A DNA stretch of 64,000 nucleotides, from assembly GCF_018619475.1 (NCBI RefSeq), contig NZ_JAHFZG010000011.1:1-64000 (forward strand). The letters run 5' to 3'. Source of the stretch: Rhodomicrobium sp. Az07. GTDB lineage: Bacteria > Pseudomonadota > Alphaproteobacteria > Rhizobiales > Rhodomicrobiaceae. The first letter of the stretch is position 1, and every line of letters starts with the position of its first letter. The translations under genes and the position numbers were made by a program. A model generated the notes under the pieces. It was not told the DNA's origin, did not search any database, and was given only the letters and a program-made list of their open reading frames with translations. This document shows positions 26,570 to 34,904 of the stretch, one piece after another.

Positions 26570-26601
26570 AGTGCAGGGCCGATGGAGGTCCGCCCTGCAC
26601 T
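26570..26601 (-). repeat. Intercistronic stem-loop between the liv binding protein and livH
   Basis: AGTGCAGGGC (26570-26579) and GCCCTGCACT (26592-26601) form a perfect 10-bp stem with a 12-base loop, 8 bp after the binding-protein stop. There is no T run, so it is not a classical terminator. Such hairpins often protect the abundant binding-protein mRNA from 3' decay; that role is inferred. Confidence 0.6.
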
Positions 26602-26608
26602 CTGCGGA

Positions 26609-27814
26609 CTAGTTTGTCTTTACCAGAGGGCAACCGCCGTCCTTGAGGGGGCGAAAGGCTTGTTCAGCCGGTGTCGTCGCAAGGATCTTGTAGTAATCGT
26701 AAGGGCCCTTCGACTCCTCCGGCTTCTTCACCTGCACAAGATAGGAGGGGTGGATCTTGCGGCCATCGGCGCGCAATGTGCCCTTGCCGAACACCGGATC
26801 GTCCGTCGGCATTTCCTTCATCTTTGCGACGACCTTTGCGGTGTCCTTGTCCTTCAGCTCGGCGACGGCCTTGAGGTAATGCAAAACGCTGGAGTAGACA
26901 CCCGCGTGGACCATCGTAGGCATCTTGCCGCCCATGCGTTCGCCGAAACGCTTTGACCAGGCGCGCGTCTCGTCGTTGGTATCCCAGTAGAAAGATGTCG
27001 TTACGACAAGACCTTGCGCCGTATTCAGGCCGAGGGCATGCACGTCCGAAAGGAAGACAAGGAGGCCTGCCAGATTTTGGCCGGCTTGCGTAATGCCGAA
27101 CTCCGAGGCCTGCTTGATCGAGTTTATGGTGTCCGAACCGGCATTAGCGAGCCCGATAACCTTGGCTCCAGAGCCCTGAGCCTGAAGCAGGAACGAGGAA
27201 AAGTCCTGGGCCGGGAAAGGATGACGAACGGAGCCAAGCACCTTGCCGTTGGCCGCCTTCACCGCGGCGCCTGTATCGCGCTCCAGCGCATGACCGAACG
27301 CATAGTCGGCGGTGAGAAAGAACCAGGTATCGCCGCCGGTCTTAACGAGAGAGCTGCCGGTTCCGTTCGCAAGCTGCCAGGTGTCGTAAGTCCAGTGCAA
27401 TGTATTGGCGTTGCATTTCGGGCCGGTGAGGTCCGACGAAGCAGCGCCCGAAACCATCGCGATCTTGTTCTTCTCGCGCGTGATTTCGCTCACGGCCAAA
27501 GCGGTCGTCGACGTGACAAGGTCGGCGACCATGTCTACGCCTTCAGTGTCATACCATTGGCGCGCGATATTCGAAGCGATGTCGCCCTTGTTCTGGTGAT
27601 CCGCCGAGATCACATCCGCCTTCACGCCTTGCCCGATCTTCTTGAAGTCCTCGATCGCCAGTTCAGCGGCCACAACGGACCCCTGCCCCGCCAGATCGGA
27701 ATATGTGCCGGACTTGTCCGTCAACACCCCGATCTTGACGCTGATCTCCGCGTTTGCCACGGAACAAGTCGCGAGTAATGCGCTCGCCGCCACCATCAAT
27801 AATTTGAGTTTCAT
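26609..27814 (-). CDS. Branched-chain amino-acid-type ABC transporter substrate-binding protein
   Basis: 401 residues from the ATG at 27814, preceded by GGGAGGTG on the coding strand. Signal peptide LLMVAASALLATCSVANA is followed by the mature EISVKIGVLTDKSGTYSDLAG, a typical type-I periplasmic fold start. VDMVADLVTSTTALAVSE and DWYFLTADYAFG-like (DTWFFLTADYAFGHAL) are ligand-cleft regions. The family binds amino acids, amides or aromatic acids, so substrate is not fixed by sequence. It lies between livF and livH in the operon. Confidence 0.92.
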   Translation of the reverse strand: MKLKLLMVAASALLATCSVANAEISVKIGVLTDKSGTYSDLAGQGSVVAAELAIEDFKKIGQGVKADVISADHQNKGDIASNIARQWYDTEGVDMVADLVTSTTALAVSEITREKNKIAMVSGAASSDLTGPKCNANTLHWTYDTWQLANGTGSSLVKTGGDTWFFLTADYAFGHALERDTGAAVKAANGKVLGSVRHPFPAQDFSSFLLQAQGSGAKVIGLANAGSDTINSIKQASEFGITQAGQNLAGLLVFLSDVHALGLNTAQGLVVTTSFYWDTNDETRAWSKRFGERMGGKMPTMVHAGVYSSVLHYLKAVAELKDKDTAKVVAKMKEMPTDDPVFGKGTLRADGRKIHPSYLVQVKKPEESKGPYDYYKILATTPAEQAFRPLKDGGCPLVKTN

Positions 27815-27852
27815 TTTGAGACACCTCCCAGTTTGCCTCACACAAGGCTTTC

Positions 27853-28599
27853 TCACACGCCCAAATAGGCGTGAAGCTTGTTCATGTTCGCGTCCAGTTC
27901 GGCGTTCGGAATCATGTCCACGACCTTGCCTTGCTCGACCACGAAATGGCGGTCGGCAACGGTCGCGGCGAAGTGAAAATTTTGCTCGACCAGCACGATG
28001 TTGAACCGGTCCTTCTTCAGCTCACGGATCGTGCGGCCAATCTGCTGCACGATGACAGGGGCGAGGCCCTCGGTCGGTTCGTCGAGAAGCAGCGTGCGCG
28101 CGCCCGTACGGAGAATGCGGGCGATGGCGAGCATCTGCTGTTCGCCGCCCGAAAGTTTGGTTCCCTGGCTTTTCCGCCGCTCGCGCAGGTTCGGAAACAT
28201 CTCGTAGATGCGTTCGACCGCAAGCCCGCCCGGCTTCACCACGGGAGGCAGCATGAAATTTTCTTCGACCGAGAGACTGGCGAAGATGCCGCGTTCCTCG
28301 GGCACATAGCCCATGCCGAGCCGTGCGATGCTGCGCGAAGGCAGGGCGATGGTTTCCGCGCCGTCGAATTCGACGGAACCGCGCCGCTTCGCGAGAAGGC
28401 CCATGATCGCGCGCAGCGTCGTCGTCTTGCCCGCGCCATTGCGGCCGAGAAGCGTGACCACCTCGCCCGGACGAAGGTCGAAAGTCATGCCGTGCAGCAC
28501 GTGGCTTTCGCCATACCACGCTTCGAGGCCGCTCACGGAGAGCACGGGCGCGACCGCCTGCCGGATCGCCCTCGCTTCGGCCAAACCCCGTTCAGGCAT
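27853..28599 (-). CDS. livF: Branched-chain amino-acid ABC transporter ATPase LivF
   Basis: 248 residues from the ATG at 28599, which overlaps the livG stop by 8 bp. Walker A is GRNGAGKTT, the ABC signature is KLSGGEQQMLAIARIL, and Walker B is TLLLDEPTEGLAP. LEAWYGESHVLHGMTFDL is the LivF-type start. An open frame to 28686 lies within livG and is not needed. Energises the LivHM permease from the cytoplasmic face. Confidence 0.95.
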   Translation of the reverse strand: MPERGLAEARAIRQAVAPVLSVSGLEAWYGESHVLHGMTFDLRPGEVVTLLGRNGAGKTTTLRAIMGLLAKRRGSVEFDGAETIALPSRSIARLGMGYVPEERGIFASLSVEENFMLPPVVKPGGLAVERIYEMFPNLRERRKSQGTKLSGGEQQMLAIARILRTGARTLLLDEPTEGLAPVIVQQIGRTIRELKKDRFNIVLVEQNFHFAATVADRHFVVEQGKVVDMIPNAELDANMNKLHAYLGV

Positions 28600-29347
28600 G
28601 TCCCACCCCGATATAGGCTTCGATGACGCGCTCATCTTTCGACACGGTGGCGTAGTCGCCCTCCGCCAGCACGCGGCCGCGCGCAAGCACGGTAATGACG
28701 TCGGACAGGTCGGCCACGACGGAAAGATTGTGCTCCACCATGAGGATGGTTCGGCTTTCGGCCACCTTCGCGATCAGCGCCGCGATACGGCCGACATCCT
28801 CATGCGCCATCCCCGCCATCGGCTCGTCGAGGAGCATCAATTCGGGGTCGAGGGCGAGCGTTGTCGCGATTTCGAGCGAGCGCTTGCGTCCGTAGGACAG
28901 TTCGCCCGCGAGCGTCGCGGCGAAATCGCCGAGCCCCACCGCCTCAAGCAGGTCGAGCGCGCGGTCGTCGAGGTCGCGCAACGTGGCTTCGGAGCGCCAG
29001 AAATCGAAACTGTCGCCGCGTTTTCGTTGCAGTGCGATGCGCACATTTTCGAGCGCAGTAAGGTGTGGAAAAACCGCCGAGATCTGGAAGGATCGCACGA
29101 GCCCCTTGCGCGCCACGTCGGCGGGCGGCGTCTTCGTGATGTCCGCGCCCTTGTAGAGGATCGTGCCGCGCGTCGGCGTCAGGAATTTCGTGAGGAGGTT
29201 GAAGCAGGTCGTCTTGCCCGCGCCGTTGGGTCCGATGAGGGCATGAATGGTGCCGCGCCGAACCTTGAGATCGACGTCGTTCACGGCGACGAAGCCGCGA
29301 AATTCCTTCGTCAGGCCCGCTGTCTGCAAAACGATGTCGTCGGCCAT
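28592..29347 (-). CDS. livG: Branched-chain amino-acid ABC transporter ATPase LivG
   Basis: 251 residues. Walker A is GPNGAGKTTCFNLLTKF, the signature ELSYGRKRSLEIATTL is the LivG-type variant, and Walker B is LMLLDEPMAGMAHED. LTKEFRGFVAVNDVDLKVRRG starts the ATPase domain. First gene of the five-gene leftward liv operon; its promoter must lie between 29348 and 29432. Confidence 0.95.
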   Translation of the reverse strand: MADDIVLQTAGLTKEFRGFVAVNDVDLKVRRGTIHALIGPNGAGKTTCFNLLTKFLTPTRGTILYKGADITKTPPADVARKGLVRSFQISAVFPHLTALENVRIALQRKRGDSFDFWRSEATLRDLDDRALDLLEAVGLGDFAATLAGELSYGRKRSLEIATTLALDPELMLLDEPMAGMAHEDVGRIAALIAKVAESRTILMVEHNLSVVADLSDVITVLARGRVLAEGDYATVSKDERVIEAYIGVGHA

Positions 29348-29432
29348 CGTCCCCTCCCTTGCATGCAGGGAAGGTGCATCGGCTATGCGTTTATGTCATC
29401 CCCGACGATAGTCGCGGCGGTATGACGCGGGC

Positions 29433-30395
29433 TCAAGCGGCGCGGCGGGACGCGAGCGGGATCGGCGCCGTTCGTGCGCGCGAACGCTTCAGCCGCTGCG
29501 GCGGATCGAGCGCAAGGAGCAACAGCGCATAGGCGGTGCGTTCGCCCGGCCAGCGGCAGAGCGCGGCGCGGCTGGCGAGCGTCGGTCCCTCTCCGGTGGC
29601 GATCCACAGCGTATCGCTGGCGGTGCGGGTGCGGGGCGAGGCGAGGCGTTTTGACATGCGGCGCAGAATGGCGCGGTCCACATCGGCGAGGAGATCGAGA
29701 ACGGGCATGGCGTGAAGCTCGGCCTTTTTCCAGCCGAACCGCGCGGCGCGGCCCGAGACGCGAACAATATCGAGGTCGCGGCCGAGGAACAGGACGAGAT
29801 CGAAAACTTGCAGAAGGCTTTCGGCGGTCGGGGGAGAAGCGGGCGGTTCGGCGCGGAGGGGCGGTTCGATCGTCGGCTCTGCGGGGCGTCTCTTTTCGGC
29901 GCACAATCGCTTCATCTTGCGCCCGAGCGCAGTGAAAGCGGTCATCTCGGCTTCGGTAAGCGAAGGCGCGGGCGGCGGCGCGCCGGTCTTCGCGAGGCTT
30001 TTCTTGCGCCCCGCCCGCCTTCTTGAGGGCTTCGGCGTGGTGAGAGCCACCGGCGGGCAGAAATTCTCGTCCGTCTCGGCGACGATGAGGCCCTTCTGGC
30101 CATCGGCAAGATGAAGAACTTCAGCGAAGCAGTCGAGCGGCGGCCTGACGCCGAGCTTGAGGGTGATGCTGCCCGCTGCGTCGCCCTCGGTCAGTCGCGT
30201 GAGCTGGCGAACGAAGCGCTTGGGAAGCGCCTCGGTGAAATCCTCGGCGCGAAGTTCGAACGACGCCCGCGCGGCCGGGTTCATCCAGGCGACCGTATTC
30301 CGCGCGCCATTCCATATGAAGGCCGCTCGGGGAGAAAAGAGGAGGTCCGGCAGGGAAGGTCGACCGGTTCTTGTTGTATGCGGGCTTTTTGCCAA
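29433..30395 (-). CDS. PAS-domain protein resembling the sensor part of PdhS-type kinases, no kinase domain
   Basis: 320 residues from a TTG at 30395 with AGGAAA 8 bases upstream on the coding strand. An ATG at 30497 would add 34 residues but has no ribosome site. Residues 18-110 (PRAAFIWNGARNTVAWMNPA, then ALPKRFVRQLTRL) resemble the first sensory domain of cell-cycle histidine kinases such as PdhS. A basic, Pro-rich linker follows, and residues 191-300 form a second PAS-like domain (LLQVFDLVLFLGRDLDIVRV). No H-box or ATPase motifs follow: the frame stops at 29433. Truncated kinase or stand-alone sensor are both possible. Confidence 0.6.
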   Translation of the reverse strand: MAKSPHTTRTGRPSLPDLLFSPRAAFIWNGARNTVAWMNPAARASFELRAEDFTEALPKRFVRQLTRLTEGDAAGSITLKLGVRPPLDCFAEVLHLADGQKGLIVAETDENFCPPVALTTPKPSRRRAGRKKSLAKTGAPPPAPSLTEAEMTAFTALGRKMKRLCAEKRRPAEPTIEPPLRAEPPASPPTAESLLQVFDLVLFLGRDLDIVRVSGRAARFGWKKAELHAMPVLDLLADVDRAILRRMSKRLASPRTRTASDTLWIATGEGPTLASRAALCRWPGERTAYALLLLALDPPQRLKRSRARTAPIPLASRRAA

Positions 30396-30553
30396 GGCGC
30401 GAGTTTCCTGCCGAGTTGTGCTGAAGCAGTACAACCAGACTCGGGATACGCAACATGGAACGTGTTCGCCGCAAAAAGCAAGCGCGCGGAAGACCATTCT
30501 GGCCGGCTTTCGAGGCGAACTGCCGCATTGAAACCAGGGAAGAGGCGAAAAAT

Positions 30554-30611
30554 GGTGCGGTGCACAAAATCTGCATTGCAACGCACCAAATCTCCATCTA
30601 TATAAGACACA
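30554..30611 (+). promoter_or_regulatory. Phasin promoter with overlapping inverted repeat
   Basis: TTGCAA (30576-30581) and TATATA (30599-30604) are separated by 17 bases, a good -35/-10 pair. An inverted repeat GGTGCG (30554-30559) and CGCACC (30582-30587) brackets the -35, and CTGCATTGCA lies inside it. PhaR repressors of phasin genes bind TGC-rich palindromes, so this is a plausible PhaR operator. Confidence 0.6.
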
Positions 30612-30669
30612 GCGAAGATGACTCGCTGCCCGAAGCCCCGGACCCGAGCCTTCCGCCAGGAGAACCGCC

Positions 30670-31050
30670 ATGAACCAGCCCCTCGATTTTGAAATTCCTT
30701 CTTCCGTCCGCGAGATTGCTTCCAAGAGCGTCGACCAGGCCCGCGAAGCCTATAACCGCTTCATCGAAGCCGCCCGCCAGGCGAACGATGTCGTGTTGAA
30801 GTCTTCGGACGTGTTCGCCACCGGCGCGCGCGAACTCAACGAGAAGGCTGTCAAGTATACGGAATCCAATCTTCAGGCGCAGTTCGAGCTGGCGCAGCGT
30901 CTCTTGCAGGCAAAAGACCTGAAGGAAGCGATCGAAATTCAGAATCAGTTTGCCCGCCAGCAAATGGAAGCTTATGCGCAGCAGGCTCAGGAATTGACGC
31001 GTCTCGTCGCGCAGTCGGCGCAGAAGGTCAACCCGACCAACCAGTACTAG
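30670..31050 (+). CDS. Phasin family protein
   Basis: 126 residues, helical and without a signal peptide; ribosome site AGGAG lies at 30658-30662. IASKSVDQAREAYNRFIEAA and ALRQLLQAKDLKEAIEIQNQ-like text (QRLLQAKDLKEAIEIQNQFA) with a final QQAQELTRLVAQSAQK are typical of the phasin_2 family. Phasins coat polyhydroxyalkanoate granules and affect their number and size. No PHA synthase gene is in the window. Its well-formed promoter suggests strong, regulated expression. Confidence 0.9.
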   Translation: MNQPLDFEIPSSVREIASKSVDQAREAYNRFIEAARQANDVVLKSSDVFATGARELNEKAVKYTESNLQAQFELAQRLLQAKDLKEAIEIQNQFARQQMEAYAQQAQELTRLVAQSAQKVNPTNQY

Positions 31051-31375
31051 ACTATCCGAGCGATGCGGACACGGTTCCGCTTCGGGAACGCGACAAGCCG
31101 TTGTGGAGGCTCCCCGTGAAATAGGGGGGTCTCCAGTCGGTGACGATTTGCGCGTTCGGCCCGATTTCACCTGCGACGAAATTCTGGTGTCGAGACTTCT
31201 CCATGCGCACGGAGGATTTCTTCGGCAAAACTTCCCTGCGCGACAAGGGCCGCCCTTTCCCCGCCGCAATTTTTTCCATCGCTGCCGTGGTTTGAGGCGG
31301 CGCATCTTTCGCAGCGAAAACCCAAAATGACGCCTTGAATTCCGCGAAGAAACGCTGTTTATTGCTCTCTCCTTC
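31051..31375. other. Gene-free spacer between phasin and tRNA-His
   Basis: About 325 bases. A small hairpin GTTCC-GCTTCG-GGAAC near 31073 follows the phasin stop without a T run. Presumably also contains the tRNA-His promoter. No gene is convincing. Confidence 0.4.
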
Positions 31376-31452
31376 GCCGCTGTAGCTCAGTTGGTTAGAG
31401 CACCAGATTGTGGATCTGGGGGTCGCCCGTTCGAGCCGGGCCAGCGGTACCA
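31376..31452 (+). tRNA. tRNA-His (anticodon GTG)
   Basis: A 77-base cloverleaf: acceptor GCCGCTG with CAGCGGT, D stem GCTC/GAGC, anticodon stem CCAGA/TCTGG around TTGTGGA with GTG at 31410-31412, T stem GCCCG/CGGGC with loop TTCGAGC, then A73 and an encoded CCA. There is no encoded G-1 pairing with C73; instead G1 faces U72 and the discriminator is A. This is the alphaproteobacterial type of tRNA-His. Confidence 0.97.
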
Positions 31453-31776
31453 TTCAAATCAAGGGGCCAGAGCGGCCTGAGCTTGCAAGCAACTCACCCT
31501 CTGGTCGGAACGAAACTCCCGCGTGCCGCTGGTCCGCTTGCCTTCGCCTCGAATTGATCCCGCCGCCGTGAACCAGCCGGGTTGGTCGAAGGAAAAACCG
31601 AAGCGCGGGTTGTGATAGCGCTTCAAGTCGTCGGATTGCGCCGCCCGCCGCCAAAACTCCGCCGCAGACCCGGCCAGAATCGTGCACCTGTTCATGCCGG
31701 ACGCATCACCGCCCTCCGGCGTTGTCGTCACGATTGATGATGGTCACGGCGTGTTCGGCACACGACATGAACGCGC
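31453..31776. other. Spacer between tRNA-His and lpdA with a doubtful small frame
   Basis: A leftward frame from 31695 to 31459 could encode about 78 residues (NRCTILAGSAAEFWRRAAQS, then RFGFSFDQPGWF) downstream of lpdA. There is no good ribosome site and I recognise no family. I see nothing else in this stretch. Confidence 0.25.
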
Positions 31777-33177
31777 TCAGATATGAATGACCCGCCCATA
31801 GGCGTCGAACACGCTTTCGAGCATCGTCTCGGACAGCGTCGGGTGCGGGAACACCGTCTCCATCAGTTCCGCCTCGGTCGTCTCCAGCGTCTTCGCCACG
31901 CCAAAGCCCTGAATGAGTTCCGTCACCTCCGCGCCCACCATATGCGCGCCGAGAAGCTCGCCCGTCTTCGCGTCGAAGATCGTCTTGACCAGCCCCTCCG
32001 GTTCGCCGAGCGCGATGGCCTTGCCGTTGCCCTGATAGGGGAAACGGCCCACCTTGACCTCGCGGCCGTCCTTCTTCGCCATCGCCTCGGTGATGCCGAT
32101 GCTCGCCACCTGCGGATGCGAATAGGTGCAACCCGGAATGTTGCGCACGTTCAGCGGATGCGGATCGCGGCCCGCGATCTTCTCGACGCAGATGATGCCT
32201 TCATGGCTCGCCTTGTGGGCAAGCCATGGCGGACCGGCCACGTCGCCGATGGCGTAGACGCCGGGCACGGTGGTGCGGCAGAACTCGTCCACCACGATGT
32301 GCGTGCGGTCCGTCTTGATGCCCAGTTCTTCCAGGCCGATGTTCTCGACATTGCCCACAATGCCCGCCGCCACGATCACGCGGTCGAACTCAGCCGCTTG
32401 CGTCTTGCCGTCCTTCAGCGCGAGCGTGGCCTTCACGCTGTCCTTGCCCTTTTCGAGCTTGTCGACCTTCGCGCCCGTGTGGATCGTCATGCCCTGCTTT
32501 TCGAAGCTCTTGCGGGCGAGGGCTGAAATTTCGTCGTCCTCGAAGGGCAGGATCTTGTCGACGATCTCGACGACCGTCACCTTCACGCCGAGCGCGTTGT
32601 AAAAGCTCGCGAATTCGATGCCGATGGCGCCGGAGCCGACGACGAGCAGCGATTTCGGCAGCGCGTCGGGCACCATCGCTTCCTTGTAGGTCCACACGAG
32701 CTTGCCGTCCGGCTCTAGCCCCGGCAGCACGCGAGCGCGCGCGCCTGTCGCGATAATGATGTGCTTCGCCTCGACTTCGGCGAGCGGCTTGCCGTCCTTG
32801 CCCGCCACCGCGACGACGCCGCGCGATTTCATCCGCGCCGTGCCGTCGATCACCGTAACCTTGTGCTTCTTCAGGAGATACGCCACGCCGGACGCCAGCT
32901 TGTTCGCGACTTGCCGCGACCGCGCGACGATCCTGCCGAGGTCGAAGCTGATCCCCTCGGCCTTGATGCCGAATTCCGCGCCGTGCTGCGCGAGCCGCAG
33001 CACCTCCGCCGTCCGCAACAGCGCCTTGGTCGGAATGCAGCCCCAGTTGAGGCAAATGCCGCCGAGGTGTTCGCGCTCGATCACCACCGTCTTGAGCCCA
33101 AGCTGCGCCGCGCGGATCGCCGCCACATAGCCGCCCGGCCCGCCGCCGATCACCGCGACATCGAATGCTTCCGCCAT
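31777..33177 (-). CDS. lpdA: Dihydrolipoyl dehydrogenase (E3)
   Basis: 466 residues. E3 reoxidises the dihydrolipoyl arms of 2-oxo acid dehydrogenase complexes using FAD and NAD. The FAD motif GGGPGGYVAAIRAAQLG starts near residue 11, and the redox disulfide is GGICLNWGCIPTKALL. The NAD motif is VVGSGAIGIEFASFYNALG. The C-terminal catalytic pair lies in HPTLSETM. Last gene of the leftward pdh operon, 45 bp after pdhC. Confidence 0.96.
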   Translation of the reverse strand: MAEAFDVAVIGGGPGGYVAAIRAAQLGLKTVVIEREHLGGICLNWGCIPTKALLRTAEVLRLAQHGAEFGIKAEGISFDLGRIVARSRQVANKLASGVAYLLKKHKVTVIDGTARMKSRGVVAVAGKDGKPLAEVEAKHIIIATGARARVLPGLEPDGKLVWTYKEAMVPDALPKSLLVVGSGAIGIEFASFYNALGVKVTVVEIVDKILPFEDDEISALARKSFEKQGMTIHTGAKVDKLEKGKDSVKATLALKDGKTQAAEFDRVIVAAGIVGNVENIGLEELGIKTDRTHIVVDEFCRTTVPGVYAIGDVAGPPWLAHKASHEGIICVEKIAGRDPHPLNVRNIPGCTYSHPQVASIGITEAMAKKDGREVKVGRFPYQGNGKAIALGEPEGLVKTIFDAKTGELLGAHMVGAEVTELIQGFGVAKTLETTEAELMETVFPHPTLSETMLESVFDAYGRVIHI

Positions 33178-33222
33178 CTGTCCCCCGAAACCGGTCCCGT
33201 TGAGCGTTGCCGGTATGCCGAT

Positions 33223-34560
33223 CTACGCCAGCATCGTCACCGGCTCCTCGATATAGCCCTTGAACGCCTGAAGCAGCCTTGCGCCGAGCGCGCCGTCCAC
33301 AACGCGGTGATCGCACGAGAGCGTGCAGCCCATGGTCGTCGCGACGACGATCTGGCCACCCTTCACCACCGCGCGCTTCTCGCCGCGCCCGACCGCGAGG
33401 ATGGTCGCGTGCGGCGGGTTGATGACCGCGTCGAAATTGTCCACGCCGAACATCCCGAGGTTCGACACCGCCGTCGTCCCGCCCTGATATTCGTGCGGCG
33501 CGAGGCGGCGCTTTCTCGCGCGCTCGGCCAGATCCTTCACCTCATTCGAGATGTCGGCGAGCGACTTCTGCTCGACGCCGCGGATCACGGGCGTGAACAG
33601 CCCGCCTTCCACCGCGACCGCCACGCCGACATCGCTCGCCTTATGCAGGAGGATGCCGCGCTCGGTGAAGGTCGCGTTCGCGTCCGGCACGCGCTGAAGC
33701 GCGAGGCCGAGCGCCTTGACGATGAAGTCATTGACCGAAACCTTGAACGCGCCGGGCTGGCCGTCCTTCGGAGAGCGCATGTTGATGCGCTGGCGCGCTT
33801 CGAGCAGCGTGTCGATCTCGCATTCGACGAACAGGCGGAAATGCGGGATCGTCTGCGTTGCCTGCGTGAGGCGCGCGGCGATGGTCTTGCGCATGTTGTC
33901 GAGCGGGCGAAGCTCGTAGGTGCCCCTCTCGTACATGGCGATGATCTGGTCGTCCGGGATCGCGGCTGCGAGGCGAGACGGCACCAGCGCGCCGCCGTTC
34001 TGTGCGGGCGCGGCGGCTGCGGCGGGCGTCGCGGTGCCGGACGCTTTCGCCTCTTCGATGTCGTGCTTCACGATGCGGCCATGCGGGCCGGTGCCCTTCA
34101 CGGCGCCGAGGTCTATGCCTGCGTCCTTCGCGATGCGGCGCGCGAGCGGCGAGGCGAAGACGCGGCTCCCATTCGCGCCATTATGGCCGTTGACTTGCGA
34201 GGCGGCGGGCGCGCCATTCGCCTTCTCGACTTTCACCGGTTCGGCCTCCTGCCCGGCCTTCGCGGGCGCGGGCTGCGGCGGCTCCGCGCCGTAGCTCTTC
34301 AACGCGGCGGCGTCCTCGCCTTCGCCGAGCAACAGCGCAATCGGCGTGTTTACCGCCACGCCCTCGGTGCCTTCGGCCACCATAATCTTGCCGATGGTGC
34401 CTTCGTCCACCGCCTCGACTTCCATCGTGGCCTTGTCGGTCTCGATTTCGGCGATGGCATCGCCCGAAGCAACCTTGTCGCCCTCTTTCTTAAGCCATTT
34501 CGCGAGCTTGCCCTGCTCCATGGTGGGCGAAAGGGCGGGCATCAGGATCGGTGTCGGCAT
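33223..34560 (-). CDS. pdhC: Dihydrolipoyllysine acetyltransferase (pyruvate dehydrogenase E2)
   Basis: 445 residues from the ATG at 34560. One lipoyl domain (residues 1-80) carries the lipoylated Lys in [18 protein letters not shown] Pro/Ala-rich linker leads to the peripheral subunit-binding domain ([21 protein letters not shown]). The catalytic domain ends with [16 protein letters not shown], which has the active-site His. It transfers acetyl groups to CoA and forms the complex core. The frame is open upstream to 34632 but the family start is [13 protein letters not shown]. Confidence 0.96.
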   Translation of the reverse strand: MPTPILMPALSPTMEQGKLAKWLKKEGDKVASGDAIAEIETDKATMEVEAVDEGTIGKIMVAEGTEGVAVNTPIALLLGEGEDAAALKSYGAEPPQPAPAKAGQEAEPVKVEKANGAPAASQVNGHNGANGSRVFASPLARRIAKDAGIDLGAVKGTGPHGRIVKHDIEEAKASGTATPAAAAAPAQNGGALVPSRLAAAIPDDQIIAMYERGTYELRPLDNMRKTIAARLTQATQTIPHFRLFVECEIDTLLEARQRINMRSPKDGQPGAFKVSVNDFIVKALGLALQRVPDANATFTERGILLHKASDVGVAVAVEGGLFTPVIRGVEQKSLADISNEVKDLAERARKRRLAPHEYQGGTTAVSNLGMFGVDNFDAVINPPHATILAVGRGEKRAVVKGGQIVVATTMGCTLSCDHRVVDGALGARLLQAFKGYIEEPVTMLA

Positions 34561-34618
34561 GGCATTATCCCTGAAGCGCGGGGCGGCGGATCTGCCCGCG
34601 AAGAACAAGTTCACAAAC

Positions 34619-34897
34619 CTAAGAAGCAGCATCGCCCGCGTCGATCACGATTTGGGCCGCGCGGCGTCCCATCGGCTGGGTCGCCTCGCCGCGCGCGAGC
34701 TTCGCGTCCGCGATAGCTTCGATCTCGTCGTCGATGTCCTCGATGAGGGTCTTGCGGTCGACCGGTCGGTCGGCGGGCATGCGGTAGCGCGTGTTGAGAT
34801 AGGCGTCCGTCACGATCACGAAATAGTCCGTGCCCGAGGCTTCGAAATCCGCCGCGTGGCCGTCGCCATATCGTGACCATGGGGAGCGCTTCTGCAT
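34619..34897 (-). CDS. Small protein of unknown function between pdhB and pdhC
   Basis: 92 residues, starting 7 bp after the pdhB stop and ending 58 bp before pdhC, so it belongs to the pdh operon. It reads [20 protein letters not shown] then [20 protein letters not shown], with no membrane segment. I do not recognise a family. Small genes between E1-beta and E2 occur in other Hyphomicrobiales but this sequence is not one I can equate to them. Confidence 0.55.
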   Translation of the reverse strand: MQKRSPWSRYGDGHAADFEASGTDYFVIVTDAYLNTRYRMPADRPVDRKTLIEDIDDEIEAIADAKLARGEATQPMGRRAAQIVIDAGDAAS

Positions 34898-34904
34898 CGC
34901 GGTG

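Noticed and set aside
30396-30725. N-terminal extension of the PAS protein
   Set aside because: It would cross the phasin promoter and part of the phasin gene, has Cys/Trp-rich text unlike a coding region, and lacks a ribosome site.
31459-31731. Small leftward gene after lpdA
   Set aside because: No ribosome site, no family; kept only as a remark in the spacer entry.
34560-34632. 24-residue extension of PdhC
   Set aside because: E2 proteins begin directly at the lipoyl domain; the extension overlaps the spacer and has no family support.
32761-34716. A 651-codon open frame on the plus strand
   Set aside because: It is antisense to lpdA and pdhC and made of Arg, His, Asp and Gly-rich text typical of the reverse of GC-rich genes. 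No family features.
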